Shown: positions 32,749 to 44,193 of the stretch, one piece after another | How the letters are laid out: every line of letters starts with the position of its first letter | Position numbering within the stretch: position 1 is the first letter of the stretch | From: Prevotellaceae bacterium UBA2448 | GTDB taxonomy: Bacteria > Bacteroidota > Bacteroidia > Bacteroidales > Bacteroidaceae | Length of the DNA: 64,000 bases | Assembly: GCA_002342585.1 (NCBI GenBank) | Contig: DDQG01000018.1 | Coordinates: 62,001 to 126,000 of the forward strand | Direction: 5' to 3' | The notes under the pieces: model-generated | What the model was told of the DNA's origin: nothing | The model's database searches: none | Seen by the model: the letters and a program-made list of their open reading frames with translations, nothing else | Translations under genes and position numbers: made by a program

Positions 32749-34866
32749 ATGAGAAACGAAATGAATAGCGAAATGCAGCAGTTGCAGAACGAATCGGACA
32801 AAAAGCAACCGCAACAGCAGAACAAAAAGAACGGAGATACGCCCCAACCGCGTTTCAACTTGAGTTGGCTGTATATCTTGCTGATTGGAGGCATTATTTA
32901 TATGTACTTCACTGACAATGGCAGTGGAGCTGAAAAGAAAGTAGACTACACTGCTTTCAAGGAGTACATAGAAAAAGGATATGCAAGTGATGTGGTTATC
33001 GACAAACGCGAACTCGTACTGGAGATGTACGTAAAACGTGAGTACGACCGCAAAGTGTTTGGCAACGGAAATAAAAACAAAAACAAACGTGCCGTTGAAG
33101 TAGAAATCGGCTCTGTGGAGAAGGTTGAGGAATTTCTCGACAAGGCTCAGGCAGAAGGACAATTTGACGGACGTGTAGGCTATAAGCAGTCTAATAACTT
33201 CATGACGAACCTTATCTGGCAACTTCTGCCTATGGTATTCCTCGTTGGACTTTGGATATTCATCATGCGAAGAGTCGGTGGTGGCGGAATGATGGGCGGC
33301 GGTGTATTCAGTGTAGGAAAGTCGAAAGCCCAACTGATAGAAGGGGGCGACAAAGAAGGCAAGATTACCTTCAAGGATGTTGCCGGTCAGGCTGGAGCTA
33401 AACAAGAAGTGCAGGAGATTGTTGAGTTCTTGAAGAATCCTAAAAAATACACAGACCTTGGAGGTAAGATTCCAAAGGGCGCTTTGCTAGTAGGCCCTCC
33501 AGGAACAGGTAAGACCCTTCTCGCAAAGGCTGTTGCAGGTGAAGCCGACGTACCATTCTTCTCCCTCTCCGGTTCTGAATTCGTGGAGATGTTCGTAGGT
33601 GTGGGTGCTAGTCGTGTACGCGACCTCTTCACTCAAGCAAAAGCGAAAGCTCCATGCATCATCTTCATCGACGAAATCGATGCCATTGGTCGTGCACGTG
33701 CCAATGCAGCTTCTCTTGGAGGAAACGATGAACGAGAAAGTACTCTGAACCAGTTGCTCACAGAGATGGATGGATTTGGTACCAACAGCGGTATCATTAT
33801 CATGGCAGCTACGAACCGTGCCGATATATTGGATAAAGCTCTGCTGCGTGCAGGACGTTTCGACCGTCAGATTCATGTTGATCTTCCTGACTTAAACGAA
33901 CGTAAAGAGATATTCAACGTACATCTGCGTCCAATCAAAATTGACGAGACTGTAGATGTGGATATGCTTGCTCGTCAGACTCCTGGATTCTCAGGTGCTG
34001 ACATAGCAAACGTATGTAACGAAGCCGCTCTGATAGCAGCTCGACATAACAAGAAATGGGTGGACAAGCAATGTTTCCTTGATGCCGTTGACCGAATAAT
34101 AGGCGGTCTGGAAAAGAAAACAAAATTGCTCACTCAGGAGGAAAAACGCACTATCGCCCTTCACGAGGCTGGTCACGCTACCATCTCTTGGTTCCTACAG
34201 TATGCCAACCCGTTGGTTAAGGTTACAATTGTTCCACGCGGACAGGCTCTTGGTGCAGCTTGGTACATGCCTGAAGAACGTCAGATTACTACTAAAGAAG
34301 AGATACTCGACGAGATATGTGCCACTCTTGGCGGTAGAGCTGCTGAGGAAATCTGCACAGGCAGAATATCCACAGGAGCTATGAACGACTTGGAGACCGT
34401 TACGAAACGTGCTTACGGCATGATTGCTTATGCCGGTATGGGCGACAACCTGCCAAACCTCTGTTACTACAACAATCAGGAATACCAGTTCCAAAAGCCG
34501 TATTCCGACAAGACTGCAGAACTCATCGACGAAGATGTAAAGGCTCTGATAGCAAAGGAATACGAACGTGCAAAGAAAGTACTTATGGAACATCGTGAAG
34601 GTCACGCCCAATTGGCACAGATACTGATTGACCGTGAAGTAATCTTTGCAGAAGACGTAGAACGCATCTTCGGCAAGCGTCCTTGGACATCGCGTACCGA
34701 CGAAATTCTTGCAGCCAACGAAGAGGCTGAAAAGAAAGAACAGGAAAATAATGAGACAACTGCCACAGACCATAAGGCAGAAAACGAAGATATAATCAGA
34801 AAGAAAGCTATTCAGGCTATCTTAGAAAAAGAAAAGGAAAAAGAACATGAAGAACCTAATCATTAG
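32749..34866 (+). CDS. ftsH: ATP-dependent zinc metalloprotease FtsH
   Basis: A 705-residue membrane AAA protease. The start is ATG 32749 (MRNEMNSEM), 19 bp after rsfS; the longer frame begins inside rsfS. Two transmembrane helices (~39-55 and ~150-170) flank a periplasmic domain. AAA domain: Walker A GPPGTGKT (249-256), Walker [12 protein letters not shown], and the SRH region. The zinc site is H472-E-A-G-H476. FtsH degrades damaged membrane proteins and short-lived regulators. The C-terminus is a charged Glu/Lys-rich tail. It overlaps cdsA by 20 bp. Confidence 0.97.
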   Translation: MRNEMNSEMQQLQNESDKKQPQQQNKKNGDTPQPRFNLSWLYILLIGGIIYMYFTDNGSGAEKKVDYTAFKEYIEKGYASDVVIDKRELVLEMYVKREYDRKVFGNGNKNKNKRAVEVEIGSVEKVEEFLDKAQAEGQFDGRVGYKQSNNFMTNLIWQLLPMVFLVGLWIFIMRRVGGGGMMGGGVFSVGKSKAQLIEGGDKEGKITFKDVAGQAGAKQEVQEIVEFLKNPKKYTDLGGKIPKGALLVGPPGTGKTLLAKAVAGEADVPFFSLSGSEFVEMFVGVGASRVRDLFTQAKAKAPCIIFIDEIDAIGRARANAASLGGNDERESTLNQLLTEMDGFGTNSGIIIMAATNRADILDKALLRAGRFDRQIHVDLPDLNERKEIFNVHLRPIKIDETVDVDMLARQTPGFSGADIANVCNEAALIAARHNKKWVDKQCFLDAVDRIIGGLEKKTKLLTQEEKRTIALHEAGHATISWFLQYANPLVKVTIVPRGQALGAAWYMPEERQITTKEEILDEICATLGGRAAEEICTGRISTGAMNDLETVTKRAYGMIAYAGMGDNLPNLCYYNNQEYQFQKPYSDKTAELIDEDVKALIAKEYERAKKVLMEHREGHAQLAQILIDREVIFAEDVERIFGKRPWTSRTDEILAANEEAEKKEQENNETTATDHKAENEDIIRKKAIQAILEKEKEKEHEEPNH

Positions 34867-35725
34867 AGCACTCACAGGAGTTATCTTTGTAGCACTCCTC
34901 GTAGGATGTATCGTATGGCATCCATATACCTTTGCTGTGCTGTTTGCAGTTATCTCTGCACTCACCACATGGGAATTCGGTACTATCGTAAATCGTAATG
35001 CAGACCTACAAGTAAACCGTTTCATCACGTCCGTATCATCTGCATACTTGTTTATTGCAGTATTGTCGTACAACGTAAACCTCATGGATGCTACAGTCTT
35101 CATACCATACCTGATTAGCATCATGTATCTAATGATTAGCGAACTCTACTTCGACCGAAAGAACAACATTCAGAACTGGGCATTTGCGCTGATGTCGCAG
35201 ATATACATCGCCCTACCCTTTGCCCTGCTCAACACCATGTCGTTCGTCAACATGCCAGACTCTTGTTTCCTGCCACAACTGGTTTACTATTATTGGTATC
35301 CATTGGCACTCTTCATATTCCTATGGTCGAGCGACACAGGAGCATACTGCTTCGGCAGTCTGCTTGGAAGGCACAGTCTCTTCCCTCGCGTCTCTCCTAA
35401 GAAATCGTGGGAAGGCAGCATTGGTGGCACACTCGTAGCTCTTTTAGCATCACAGATTATCGCTACTTACATACCATTCTGTGATGGGCTGCAGGAACAC
35501 TACTCTCGTTATGTATGGGGGGGCTTTGCACTCACAGTAGTAATATTCGGCACCTGGGGCGACCTAGTAGAATCACTCCTAAAACGTCGTTTGGGTATAA
35601 AAGACTCTGGTAATATGATCCCTGGACACGGAGGTATGCTCGACCGTTTCGACTCATCACTCATGGCAATCCCTGCTGTGGTAATCTACATCTACACGGT
35701 TATCCAGTACATCGTGAGATACTAA
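34847..35725 (+). CDS. cdsA: Phosphatidate cytidylyltransferase
   Basis: A 292-residue multi-pass membrane enzyme that makes CDP-diacylglycerol from phosphatidate and CTP, the entry to phospholipid head-group synthesis. The signature near the C-terminus is complete: KRRLGIKDSGNMIPGHGGML then DRFDS, with the metal-binding aspartates. WSSDTGAYCFGSLLGRHSLF and SPKKSWEGSIGG are also family hallmarks. Its start lies inside the ftsH end, so the two are coupled. Confidence 0.95.
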   Translation: MKNLIIRALTGVIFVALLVGCIVWHPYTFAVLFAVISALTTWEFGTIVNRNADLQVNRFITSVSSAYLFIAVLSYNVNLMDATVFIPYLISIMYLMISELYFDRKNNIQNWAFALMSQIYIALPFALLNTMSFVNMPDSCFLPQLVYYYWYPLALFIFLWSSDTGAYCFGSLLGRHSLFPRVSPKKSWEGSIGGTLVALLASQIIATYIPFCDGLQEHYSRYVWGGFALTVVIFGTWGDLVESLLKRRLGIKDSGNMIPGHGGMLDRFDSSLMAIPAVVIYIYTVIQYIVRY

Positions 35726-35773
35726 ACCAAGAATTATAATTGAAAATCTTTTACACATTATATATAATATATT

Positions 35774-37534
35774 ATGACTGAAATTACGAACCCCACTGAG
35801 GAGCTAATGGAAGAACCTCAGGCAGAAATCTCAACTACATCCGTACAGTATCAGAACACTCAAGAAGTGCTTGCACGCCTGAAGCAGATTGCAGAAAGCA
35901 AGGAGGAATCAACCCGTCAAGAACTCGACCTGCTGAAGAGTGTGTTCTACAAACTTCACAAGCAAGATATTGAGGATGCATACAAAGCGTGGATTGACGG
36001 AGGCGGCACTCCAGAGGAGTACGTTCCGGCTGAGAACAACGACGAGGCTGAGTTCAAGGCTCAGATGGCTGTAATCAAGGAGAACCGTGCAGAGTTAGCC
36101 AAGCAGCAGGAAGCAGAACGCGAAGCCAACTTAGAAAAGAAACTGAGTATCATCGACAAGATTAAGGCATTCATTGACAGTCCCGATGATGTCAACAAAG
36201 TATATAACGACTTCAAACAGCTTCAGCAGCAGTGGAACGAAATTAAGGAAGTGCCGGCAGAAAAAGCTACTGAGCTGTGGAAAAACTTCCAACAGGTTGT
36301 AGAACAGTACTACGATACGCTGAAGTTGAACAACGAACTGCGTGCCTACGACTTCAAGAAGAACTTGGAGTTGAAGACTGCCATCATCGAAGCTGCAGAA
36401 AAACTGAAGGAGAACGATGATGTGATTGCTGCTTTCAGAAAACTGCAGCAGTTGCATGCTGAATTCCGCGAGATTGGTCCTGTTGCAAGCGAACTGCGTG
36501 AAGACATCTGGAACCGCTTCAAGGAGGCATCAACTATTATAAATAAGAAACATCACGAATACTTCGAAGCTCGCAAGGAGAAAGAAGAGGAGAATTTGCA
36601 AAAGAAAACAGAAATTTGCGAGAAGATAGAAGCTATCGACACTACAACACTGAAGACCTTTGCTGAGTGGAACGAGAAGAGTGAGGAAATCACACAGTTG
36701 CAGGCAGAGTGGAAAACTATCGGATTTGCTCCACAGAAGATGAATGTGAAGATATTCGAGCGTTTCCGTGCCGCTTGCGACAAGTTCTTCAAAGAAAAGG
36801 CAGAATACTTCCAGAGTGTCAGAAGCAGTCTGAACGAAAACTACGAAGCAAAGCTTGCTCTCGTAGAGAAGGCAGAATCGCTCAAGGACAGCACAGCATG
36901 GAAGGAGACCAGCGACATCCTTGTAGAACTGCAGAAGAAATGGCGCGAGATTGGTACTGTACCAAAGAAATACAGCGACCAAATATGGCAACGCTTCAAT
37001 GCCGCTTGCGATGCTTTCTTCGAGGCAAAGAAAGAGGCAGGAGCTGACACTCGTTCTGAACAGCAAGAAAACCTTGAAAAGAAGAAGGCTATCATCGAAC
37101 GCCTTGCCGCTATCGAACCTGGAAATCAGGAAGGCGAACTGCGCGACCAGCTTCGTGCTGCCCAGCAGGAATGGAACGAGATTGGTCATGTACCTTTCAA
37201 GGAAAAAGACAAAATATATAAGTTGTTCCGCGAACAGATGGATCGTCTCTACGGTGCTGCAAGCGAAAATGCTACCCGCCGTCGTGTCAACAACTTCAAG
37301 AATGCCCTGAAAGGCGGAGGTGGCGATAGACTGCGCGACAAATTGGTACGTCAGTTGGACATTCTTAAGAATGAAATCAAAACCTACGAGAACAATCTCG
37401 GATTCCTCAATCTCTCCAGCAAGTCTAAGAGCGGCAACGCACTTGTCGAGGAACTCAACCGCAAGGTTGACAAACTGAGAGCCGACCTCGAGGAAGTAAA
37501 GGCAAAGATAGCAGCTATTGATGAGAACGAATAA
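35774..37534 (+). CDS. DUF349 repeat protein
   Basis: A 586-residue soluble, highly charged protein made mainly of repeated helical units of ~70 residues. Each unit has the DUF349 pattern with LQxxWxEIG and a following (K)xxLWx[79 protein letters not shown] and [19 protein letters not shown]. The C-terminus is a coiled coil. The function of DUF349 is unknown. The gene lies between cdsA and pyrB on the same strand. Confidence 0.9.
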   Translation: MTEITNPTEELMEEPQAEISTTSVQYQNTQEVLARLKQIAESKEESTRQELDLLKSVFYKLHKQDIEDAYKAWIDGGGTPEEYVPAENNDEAEFKAQMAVIKENRAELAKQQEAEREANLEKKLSIIDKIKAFIDSPDDVNKVYNDFKQLQQQWNEIKEVPAEKATELWKNFQQVVEQYYDTLKLNNELRAYDFKKNLELKTAIIEAAEKLKENDDVIAAFRKLQQLHAEFREIGPVASELREDIWNRFKEASTIINKKHHEYFEARKEKEEENLQKKTEICEKIEAIDTTTLKTFAEWNEKSEEITQLQAEWKTIGFAPQKMNVKIFERFRAACDKFFKEKAEYFQSVRSSLNENYEAKLALVEKAESLKDSTAWKETSDILVELQKKWREIGTVPKKYSDQIWQRFNAACDAFFEAKKEAGADTRSEQQENLEKKKAIIERLAAIEPGNQEGELRDQLRAAQQEWNEIGHVPFKEKDKIYKLFREQMDRLYGAASENATRRRVNNFKNALKGGGGDRLRDKLVRQLDILKNEIKTYENNLGFLNLSSKSKSGNALVEELNRKVDKLRADLEEVKAKIAAIDENE

Positions 37535-37548
37535 AAAACGAGAAGACT

Positions 37549-38490
37549 ATGGAAAATAAAAGTATTGTTTCGATAGCTAATTATACGAAAGAGAAGATTC
37601 AGTACCTTCTCGATATGGCTACAGAATTTGAGGCTAACCCTAACCGCAAACTTCTTGAGGGTAAGGTGGTAGCTACCCTGTTCTTCGAACCTTCCACTCG
37701 TACGCGCCTCAGTTTTGAAACAGCAGCTAACCGTCTGGGAGCACGTGTCATCGGATTCTCTGATCCGAAAGCAACCAGCTCGTCAAAGGGTGAAACTCTG
37801 AAGGATACTATAAAAATGGTAAGCAACTATGCCGACGTAATCATCATGCGCCACTATCTTGAAGGTGCGGCACAGTATGCCAGCGAGGTAACAAACGTGC
37901 CTATCATCAACGCTGGCGATGGAAGCAACCTGCACCCATCGCAGACCATGCTCGACCTCTACTCAATATATAAGACTCAGGGCACACTTGAAAACCTCAA
38001 CATATATATGGTGGGTGACTTGAAGTACGGACGTACTATCCACTCCCTGCTCATGTCGATGCAGAAGTACAACCCTACATTCACTTTCATCGCTCCGAAA
38101 GAACTTGAGATGCCAGAGGAATACAAACTCTACTGCAAAGAGAACAACGTGAAATATATAGAGCGTCAAGATTTTGATGAAGACACAATTACCGACTGTG
38201 ACATTCTCTACATGACTCGTGTTCAGCGCGAGCGTTTCTCTGATCTTATGGAGTATGAACGTGTGAAGAATGCCTACATCCTGAAAGCTAACATGCTGGG
38301 AAAGTGTAAGCCAAACATGAAGATACTTCATCCGCTGCCACGTGTCAACGAAATCGAGTACGATGTTGACGACAGCATCCACGCATACTATTTCCAGCAG
38401 GCACAGAACGGCCTCTATGCCCGCGAGGCACTGATTTGTGACGTTTTAGGTATAACTCTTGAAGACATTAAGAAATATGGAACAAAATAA
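37549..38490 (+). CDS. pyrB: Aspartate carbamoyltransferase, catalytic chain
   Basis: A 313-residue enzyme that joins carbamoyl phosphate and aspartate, the first committed step of pyrimidine synthesis. The carbamoyl-phosphate motif [11 protein letters not shown] is at about 51-61, the loop [10 protein letters not shown] follows, and HPLPRVNEI near the C-terminus is also diagnostic, as is [14 protein letters not shown]. It overlaps the start of pyrI by 14 bp. Confidence 0.97.
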   Translation: MENKSIVSIANYTKEKIQYLLDMATEFEANPNRKLLEGKVVATLFFEPSTRTRLSFETAANRLGARVIGFSDPKATSSSKGETLKDTIKMVSNYADVIIMRHYLEGAAQYASEVTNVPIINAGDGSNLHPSQTMLDLYSIYKTQGTLENLNIYMVGDLKYGRTIHSLLMSMQKYNPTFTFIAPKELEMPEEYKLYCKENNVKYIERQDFDEDTITDCDILYMTRVQRERFSDLMEYERVKNAYILKANMLGKCKPNMKILHPLPRVNEIEYDVDDSIHAYYFQQAQNGLYAREALICDVLGITLEDIKKYGTK

Positions 38491-38935
38491 AGAACAACTG
38501 ATGGTTGCGGCTTTGGAAAATGGTTCTGTAATCGACCATATCCCTACCGACAAACTGTTTACTATAGTACAGTTGCTACAGCTCGATAAGTTCAAAAACG
38601 AAGTCATCATCGCCAATAATCTTGACAGTAAGGTGATGCAGAAGAAGGGACTTGTCAAGATAAGTGAGAAATTCTTCACTGAAGACGAAATCAGTCAGCT
38701 GGCAGTGGTATGCCCGAAAATCAAACTCACCGTCATCCGCAACTACAAAGTGGTGGAGAAGCGCGAAATCAATCTTCCCGAGACACTCATCAACATTGTG
38801 AAATGTGCTAATCCTGTGTGCATCACAAACAACGAACCGATGCGCACCTACTTCAACATTCACAACGCCACACGCACAGCCAAGTGCCGTTATTGTGGCA
38901 AGGAACAATCATTAGACAATATAAAACTAAAATAA
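38477..38935 (+). CDS. pyrI: Aspartate carbamoyltransferase, regulatory chain
   Basis: A 152-residue regulatory subunit that binds nucleotides and sets the activity of PyrB. The N-terminal allosteric domain includes [20 protein letters not shown], and the C-terminal zinc domain has four cysteines (CANPVC and CRYCGKEQ). I chose ATG 38477 (MEQNKEQLM); the longer frame begins with TTG inside pyrB. It ends 4 bp before ileS. Confidence 0.96.
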   Translation: MEQNKEQLMVAALENGSVIDHIPTDKLFTIVQLLQLDKFKNEVIIANNLDSKVMQKKGLVKISEKFFTEDEISQLAVVCPKIKLTVIRNYKVVEKREINLPETLINIVKCANPVCITNNEPMRTYFNIHNATRTAKCRYCGKEQSLDNIKLK

Positions 38936-38939
38936 GCCG

Positions 38940-41900
38940 ATGAAATTTACAGAGCGCACAAAGCTAAACCTGAGCGAGGTAAATGCTGACGTGCTAAAAT
39001 ACTGGAACACGGAGGATGTGTTCCACAAGAGCATAAGTGAACGTGAAGGATATCCTTCATTCATCTTTTACGAAGGTCCCCCATCAGCTAATGGTCACCC
39101 AGGTATCCACCATGTCATGGGGCGTACCATCAAGGACACCTTCTGCCGTTTCAAGACCATGCAGGGATTCCAGGTGAAGCGCAAAGCTGGTTGGGACACT
39201 CACGGACTGCCTGTAGAACTTTCTGTCGAGAAAGAACTGGGCATTACGAAGGAAGATATAGGTAAGAAGATTAGTGTTGACGACTACAACAACGCATGTC
39301 GCAAGAACGTGATGATGTACACTAGCGAGTGGACCGACCTCTCGCAGAAGATGGGTTATTGGGTTGACCTCGAAAACCCTTACATCACTTACGACAACAA
39401 ATATATCGAATCGCTGTGGTACCTCCTGAAGCAACTCTACAACAAGGGTCTGCTCTACAAGGGATATACCATTCAGCCATACTCACCTGCTGCCGGAACA
39501 GGACTTTCAAGCCACGAACTTAATCAGCCAGGCTGTTATCGCGACGTGAAAGATACTACCGTTACAGCACAGTTTAGAGTTGTAAAAGAAACTCTCAACT
39601 CTCAACTCAAGTCCGCCCTAAACAGAGAGGATTTAGGAGGGTCTGCTCAACTTCCACTCTACATTCTCGCATGGACCACAACTCCATGGACTCTGCCTTC
39701 AAACACAGCCCTCTGCGTTGGTCCAAAGATTGACTATGTAGCTGTTCAAGGCAAAAATCCATACACTGAGGAGGAAGCCATCTACATCATCGCTGAGGCA
39801 CGTCTGTCGGCTTACTTCCAAGCTACAGAAGAGGAACCTCTGAAGATACTGTGGAAAGGTACTGGTCAAGATTTGCTAGGCATAAAGTACCAGCAACTCA
39901 TGCCTTGGGTAAAACCTTGTGCATTGGAAAACGACAAGATAGTTGTGAAGGAAACAGAAGCCTTCCGTGTTATTCCGGGCGACTACGTAACAACAGAAGA
40001 CGGTACAGGTATCGTTCACATAGCACCTACCTTTGGTGCCGACGACGCCAAAGTGGCAAAGGATGCAGGCATACCATCGCTCTTTATCATCGATAAGGCT
40101 GGCGACACCCGTCCTATGGTTGATTTCCAGGGTAAGTACTTCGTGAAGGACGATATCGACGAAAAGTTCCTCGGTCTTTGTGTCAACGAAAGTTATTGGA
40201 AACACTCGGGCGACTACGTGAAGAATGCCTACGACCCTAAATACAACCAGGGGGGCAAGTACGACGAGAAAGCAGCCAACAAGGATATGGACCTCAACGT
40301 CGTAATCTGTCTGGAGATGAAGGAAGAAGGCAGCGCATTCAAGATTGAGAAGCACGTGCACAACTACCCACACTGCTGGCGTACCGATAAGCCCGTGCTC
40401 TACTACCCTCTTGACTCATGGTTCATTCGTTCTACGGCAAAGAAAGACCGTATGTTCGACCTGAACAAAACAATACAATGGAAACCAGAAAGCACCGGTA
40501 CAGGTCGTTTCGGTAAGTGGCTTGAAAACCTAAACGACTGGAACCTCTCACGTAGCCGCTACTGGGGTACTCCGCTACCTATCTGGCGCAACCGCGACAC
40601 TCGCGAGGAAATCTGCATCGGCAGCATCGAAGAACTCTACGCAGAGATTGAGAAAGCTGTCAAGGCAGGTGTGATGAAGAGCAACCCGCTGAAGGATAAA
40701 GGATTCGTTCCAGGTGATATGTCGCAGAAGAACTACGACAAGATAGACCTTCACCGTCCTTATGTAGATGACATAAAACTCGTTTCAGACAGTGGCAATG
40801 TCTTAGTTCGTGAACTCGACCTCATCGACGTATGGTTCGACTCAGGTGCTATGCCTTACGCACAGGTACACTATCCATTTGAAAACAAAGAACTCATTGA
40901 GAATGGTACAGCCTTCCCTGCAAACTTCATCGCTGAGGGTGTTGACCAAACTCGCGGATGGTTCTTCACACTCCACGCTATCGCCACGATGGTATTCGAT
41001 TCGGTTGCATATAAAGCCGTTATATCCAACGGACTTGTGCTCGATAAAAACGGTATTAAGATGTCGAAGCGTCTGGGCAACGTCATCAATCCGTTCGAGT
41101 GCATCCAGCAGTTTGGAGCCGATGCAGTACGCTGGTACATGATTACCAACTCCTCTCCTTGGGACAATCTCTCATTCGACCCAGAGGGTGTGAAAGAAGT
41201 TACCAGCCAGTTCTTCATCAAACTTCAGCAGGCATACTCATTCTTTACTATGTATGCCAACGTAGATGGATTCCAGTACAAGGAAGCGGATGTACCTTAC
41301 AACGAACGTCCAGACTTCGACCGCTGGCTCCTCTCCGAACTCAACACCTTGACAAAAAGTGTGGAGGAATACCTAAACGATTACGACCCGACACCTGCCG
41401 GACGTCTCATCCAGTCGTTCGTTATCGACAAACTCTCCAACTGGTACATACGTCTGAACAAGGCACGTTTCTGGAGTGGCGAAATGACAGCCGACAAACT
41501 CTCAGCATACCAGACACTCTACATCTGTCTCGACACGCTGAGCCGTCTCATCGCACCAATCTCTCCGTTCTACTCCGACCAGCTCTTCCTCGACCTCAAT
41601 GCCGTGACAGGCAAAGACACTTCGAAGAGTGTTCACCTTGCAAAGTTCCCTACTTGGGATGCGAAGCAGATAGACACCGATCTCGAAGAGGCTATGGAAG
41701 CAGCTATGAAAGTCACTTCTATGGGTCTTTCAATTCGTAAGAAAGTGAAGATTCCTGTAATCCAAGCACTCGGTGCACTGGCTATTCCAGACACCGACCC
41801 AGAACTCAGCAAGAGCATCGACCGCATGAAGTCGATTATCACTAAAGAAGTGAACGTCAAAGAGCTGCAGCTCATGGACGGAGGCCTGCTCACGAAGAGT

Positions 41901-42407
41901 GTGAAGTGCGACTTCCGTGTAATGGGTAAGAAATACGGCAAACTCATGAAAGCTGTAAATGCAGCTGTTACATCGATGTCACAGCAACAGATTTCTCAGC
42001 TTGAGCAAAACGGTCAGATTACCCTTCAGGCAGAAGGACAAGATGTTGTAGTTGAACTTGCCGACGTAGATATCATGTCACAGGACATCCCGGGGTGGAG
42101 CGTTGCCAACGAAGGCACAGTCACCGTGGCACTCGACATCACAATCACTCCTGAACTGAAAGTAGAAGGTAACTCGCGTAAGATTATCAAGCAGATTCAG
42201 GGACTCCGTAAGTCGCAAGGCTACGAAATCACTGACCGCATCCGCGTAGTCATAAGTGACACACCTGAGACTCGTGCCGTCATGGACAACTTCAAGGAGA
42301 ACATTGCCGCACAGGTACTTGCAAACTCTATCGAGCTTGGTAACCCTGCTGGCGAACCAATCAACTTTGACGACTTCAAGGCAGTAATCAATGTCGAAAA
42401 AGACTAA
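38940..42407 (+). CDS. ileS: Isoleucyl-tRNA synthetase
   Basis: A 1155-residue class I aminoacyl-tRNA synthetase. The HIGH-type motif is GHPGIHH in PPSANGHPGIHHVMGR, KMSKR is in NGIKMSKRLGNVINP, and the editing domain has AWTTTPWTLPSN. The length and motif context are of the longer, eukaryote-like IleS type. Around positions 39585-39655 the frame contains an odd low-complexity insert (KETLNSQLKSALNREDLGG) that looks like intergenic repeat DNA read in frame. It overlaps lspA by 17 bp. Confidence 0.97.
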   Translation: MKFTERTKLNLSEVNADVLKYWNTEDVFHKSISEREGYPSFIFYEGPPSANGHPGIHHVMGRTIKDTFCRFKTMQGFQVKRKAGWDTHGLPVELSVEKELGITKEDIGKKISVDDYNNACRKNVMMYTSEWTDLSQKMGYWVDLENPYITYDNKYIESLWYLLKQLYNKGLLYKGYTIQPYSPAAGTGLSSHELNQPGCYRDVKDTTVTAQFRVVKETLNSQLKSALNREDLGGSAQLPLYILAWTTTPWTLPSNTALCVGPKIDYVAVQGKNPYTEEEAIYIIAEARLSAYFQATEEEPLKILWKGTGQDLLGIKYQQLMPWVKPCALENDKIVVKETEAFRVIPGDYVTTEDGTGIVHIAPTFGADDAKVAKDAGIPSLFIIDKAGDTRPMVDFQGKYFVKDDIDEKFLGLCVNESYWKHSGDYVKNAYDPKYNQGGKYDEKAANKDMDLNVVICLEMKEEGSAFKIEKHVHNYPHCWRTDKPVLYYPLDSWFIRSTAKKDRMFDLNKTIQWKPESTGTGRFGKWLENLNDWNLSRSRYWGTPLPIWRNRDTREEICIGSIEELYAEIEKAVKAGVMKSNPLKDKGFVPGDMSQKNYDKIDLHRPYVDDIKLVSDSGNVLVRELDLIDVWFDSGAMPYAQVHYPFENKELIENGTAFPANFIAEGVDQTRGWFFTLHAIATMVFDSVAYKAVISNGLVLDKNGIKMSKRLGNVINPFECIQQFGADAVRWYMITNSSPWDNLSFDPEGVKEVTSQFFIKLQQAYSFFTMYANVDGFQYKEADVPYNERPDFDRWLLSELNTLTKSVEEYLNDYDPTPAGRLIQSFVIDKLSNWYIRLNKARFWSGEMTADKLSAYQTLYICLDTLSRLIAPISPFYSDQLFLDLNAVTGKDTSKSVHLAKFPTWDAKQIDTDLEEAMEAAMKVTSMGLSIRKKVKIPVIQALGALAIPDTDPELSKSIDRMKSIITKEVNVKELQLMDGGLLTKSVKCDFRVMGKKYGKLMKAVNAAVTSMSQQQISQLEQNGQITLQAEGQDVVVELADVDIMSQDIPGWSVANEGTVTVALDITITPELKVEGNSRKIIKQIQGLRKSQGYEITDRIRVVISDTPETRAVMDNFKENIAAQVLANSIELGNPAGEPINFDDFKAVINVEKD

Positions 42408-43014
42408 ACTACAAATATCAGTAGCCCTCTTCTTCTGTGTGCTTGTCATTGACCAAATAATCAAAGTCTGGGTCAAGACAAGCATGCATCTTGGAGAGCA
42501 CATTGAAATCACCTCGTGGTTTCACATTGCCTTTGTTGAAAACAACGGAATGGCATTCGGTTGGGAACTGCTTGGTGGCAAACTCTTCCTCACCCTATTT
42601 CGTCTTGTAGCAGTCAGTTTCATCGGATGGTTCATATGGAAAGAAATCCGTCGCAACCGCCCCTTCGGCTACATCGTCTGCCTCACCCTCATCATGGCTG
42701 GAGCAGCAGGCAACATCATCGACTGCCTCTTCTACGGACTCATCTTCAACAATCCTCCCTACCCCTACACGGCACAACTCGTACCGCTGGGCATGGGTTA
42801 TGGCGACTTCCTCTTCGGACGCGTTGTGGATATGTTCTACTTTCCACTTGTCAAGTGGACAATGCCTTCATGGATGCCCTTCTACGCAGGCGAAGAATGC
42901 ATTTTCTTCAGTCCGGTATTCAACTTTGCCGATGCAGCCATCTCGTGCGGCATCATAGCCCTCATCATCTTCTACCACAAACTGACAGCCGCGAGCCTTA
43001 ATGAAGCATCTTAG
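42391..43014 (+). CDS. lspA: Lipoprotein signal peptidase
   Basis: A 207-residue inner-membrane aspartic protease (SPase II) that removes signal peptides from prolipoproteins. The two catalytic aspartates are in AGAAGNIIDCL and FNFADAAIS. Four transmembrane helices are visible. It is longer than E. coli LspA because of a loop typical of Bacteroidetes (about 110-150). It overlaps both ileS and the following lipoprotein gene. Confidence 0.96.
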   Translation: MSKKTKLQISVALFFCVLVIDQIIKVWVKTSMHLGEHIEITSWFHIAFVENNGMAFGWELLGGKLFLTLFRLVAVSFIGWFIWKEIRRNRPFGYIVCLTLIMAGAAGNIIDCLFYGLIFNNPPYPYTAQLVPLGMGYGDFLFGRVVDMFYFPLVKWTMPSWMPFYAGEECIFFSPVFNFADAAISCGIIALIIFYHKLTAASLNEAS

Positions 43015-43987
43015 CTACATACTCATCTTTCTGTGCCTGATGGTTGTGTCGTGCGAAGAACGTCCCGAGGGAGTCATTCCGCCCGACCAACTCGAAGAAA
43101 TTCTCTTCGACTACCACCTCACCCAGGGCGTCATCGACATACAGCCACCTGAGAGTTACGAACACAACCAGCGCTACCTCGATGCTGTCTTTACCAACCA
43201 CGGAGTAACTGAAGCAGAATTCGACTCCTCCATGATATGGTACACTCGCGAAGCAATGCAACTGAAGGAGATATATGCCAACCTCAACCGTCGGTTTACC
43301 GATATGGAGAATGCACTCAAACTCGAAGCTGGAAGCAACGACATGACACTCGGACTCACGGCAAGTGGCGATACTGCCAATATCTGGCCGACAGCCTCTA
43401 CCATCATCCTGCGTCCTACGCCTTTGCTGAATAAACACGTATTCACCATTCAAAACGACTCCACACTCTTCATGCGTCGCGACCGTATGCGTCTAATTGC
43501 TAACGGAGCCTTTTTCCGTGAAAACTCCGAAGACCGCGAAAGCTCCGTCGAAGTGGGTCTGATTATTGAATATGTGAACGGCAGGACAATGGGTGTAAAC
43601 AGAACCCTTGTGAGCAACATACCATTAGAACTCAGTATCGATGCAGGCGACGAAGAAGACATTCGTGCTGTACATGGATTCTTCTACTACACAGGCAAAG
43701 CCGTGCAGCGCAACCTTGCCATAATCACTGGTATAGCCCTTATCCGCATGCACGACAAGACAGCACCGCCACCAGTTCCTGTCGACACAGTGAAGACCGA
43801 CAGCATCCAAGTGGACAGCGCAGTACTGAAACCGAGAGTACGCGAGCACCTCACACCAGAACAATTGCGTGAGCGCAGTCGTACTAAAGAACGCATACAG
43901 ATTAAAGCAGCACCCGATGTGCGTACCAAGAACTCCTATGGTCCAACCCGACGCAAGAAAAAAGCTCCGCAAAATAGCGGCAAATAA
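43001..43987 (+). CDS. DUF4296 lipoprotein
   Basis: A 328-residue lipoprotein with lipobox VVSC at the end of MKHLSYILIFLCLMVVSC. The N-terminal half is the DUF4296 helical domain (IPPDQLEEILFDYHLTQGVI; YLDAVFTNHGVTEAEFDSSM), and the C-terminal half is beta-rich, ending in a basic, proline-rich tail (GPTRRKKKAPQNSGK). Its start overlaps the end of lspA, so the substrate and its processing enzyme are coupled. The role is unknown. Confidence 0.88.
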   Translation: MKHLSYILIFLCLMVVSCEERPEGVIPPDQLEEILFDYHLTQGVIDIQPPESYEHNQRYLDAVFTNHGVTEAEFDSSMIWYTREAMQLKEIYANLNRRFTDMENALKLEAGSNDMTLGLTASGDTANIWPTASTIILRPTPLLNKHVFTIQNDSTLFMRRDRMRLIANGAFFRENSEDRESSVEVGLIIEYVNGRTMGVNRTLVSNIPLELSIDAGDEEDIRAVHGFFYYTGKAVQRNLAIITGIALIRMHDKTAPPPVPVDTVKTDSIQVDSAVLKPRVREHLTPEQLRERSRTKERIQIKAAPDVRTKNSYGPTRRKKKAPQNSGK

Positions 43988-44132
43988 AATCATCATCGAC
44001 AGCATTCCCTACACCAACCACGTAGTGGAACTCCTCGATGGTGTCCTCGTCAGCCACTATCCCCTTGATGGTGAGCAGGCAATGACCGAGTGGCACACCG
44101 GCACACTTACATACAAAACAAAAAAAGGCTGA
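43938..44132 (+). CDS. Small conserved protein after the DUF4296 gene
   Basis: A 64-residue protein (MVQPDARKKLRKIAANKIII onward). The core SIPYTNHVVELLDGVLVSHYPLDGEQ, given here in two parts as SIPYTNHVVELLDGV and LVSHYPLDGEQ, with the following TEWHTGTL, resembles a small beta-type protein that I recall at the same place in other Bacteroidales. It overlaps the DUF4296 gene by 50 bp in another frame. The longer frame (start 43869) lies inside that gene and is unlikely. Confidence 0.65.
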   Translation: MVQPDARKKLRKIAANKIIIDSIPYTNHVVELLDGVLVSHYPLDGEQAMTEWHTGTLTYKTKKG

Positions 44133-44160
44133 CTTGGTTGTCAGCCTTTTTTTGTTTTGT
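44113..44160 (+). terminator. Terminator of the lspA-side operon
   Basis: Perfect 21-bp inverted repeat (44113-44133 and 44140-44160, loop of 6) with A-rich and T-rich flanks that include a T7 run. The left arm overlaps the last codons of the small 64-aa gene. Confidence 0.9.
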
Positions 44161-44193
44161 CTTTCGTTTTAACTTCTTAACTGCTAAAACTAA

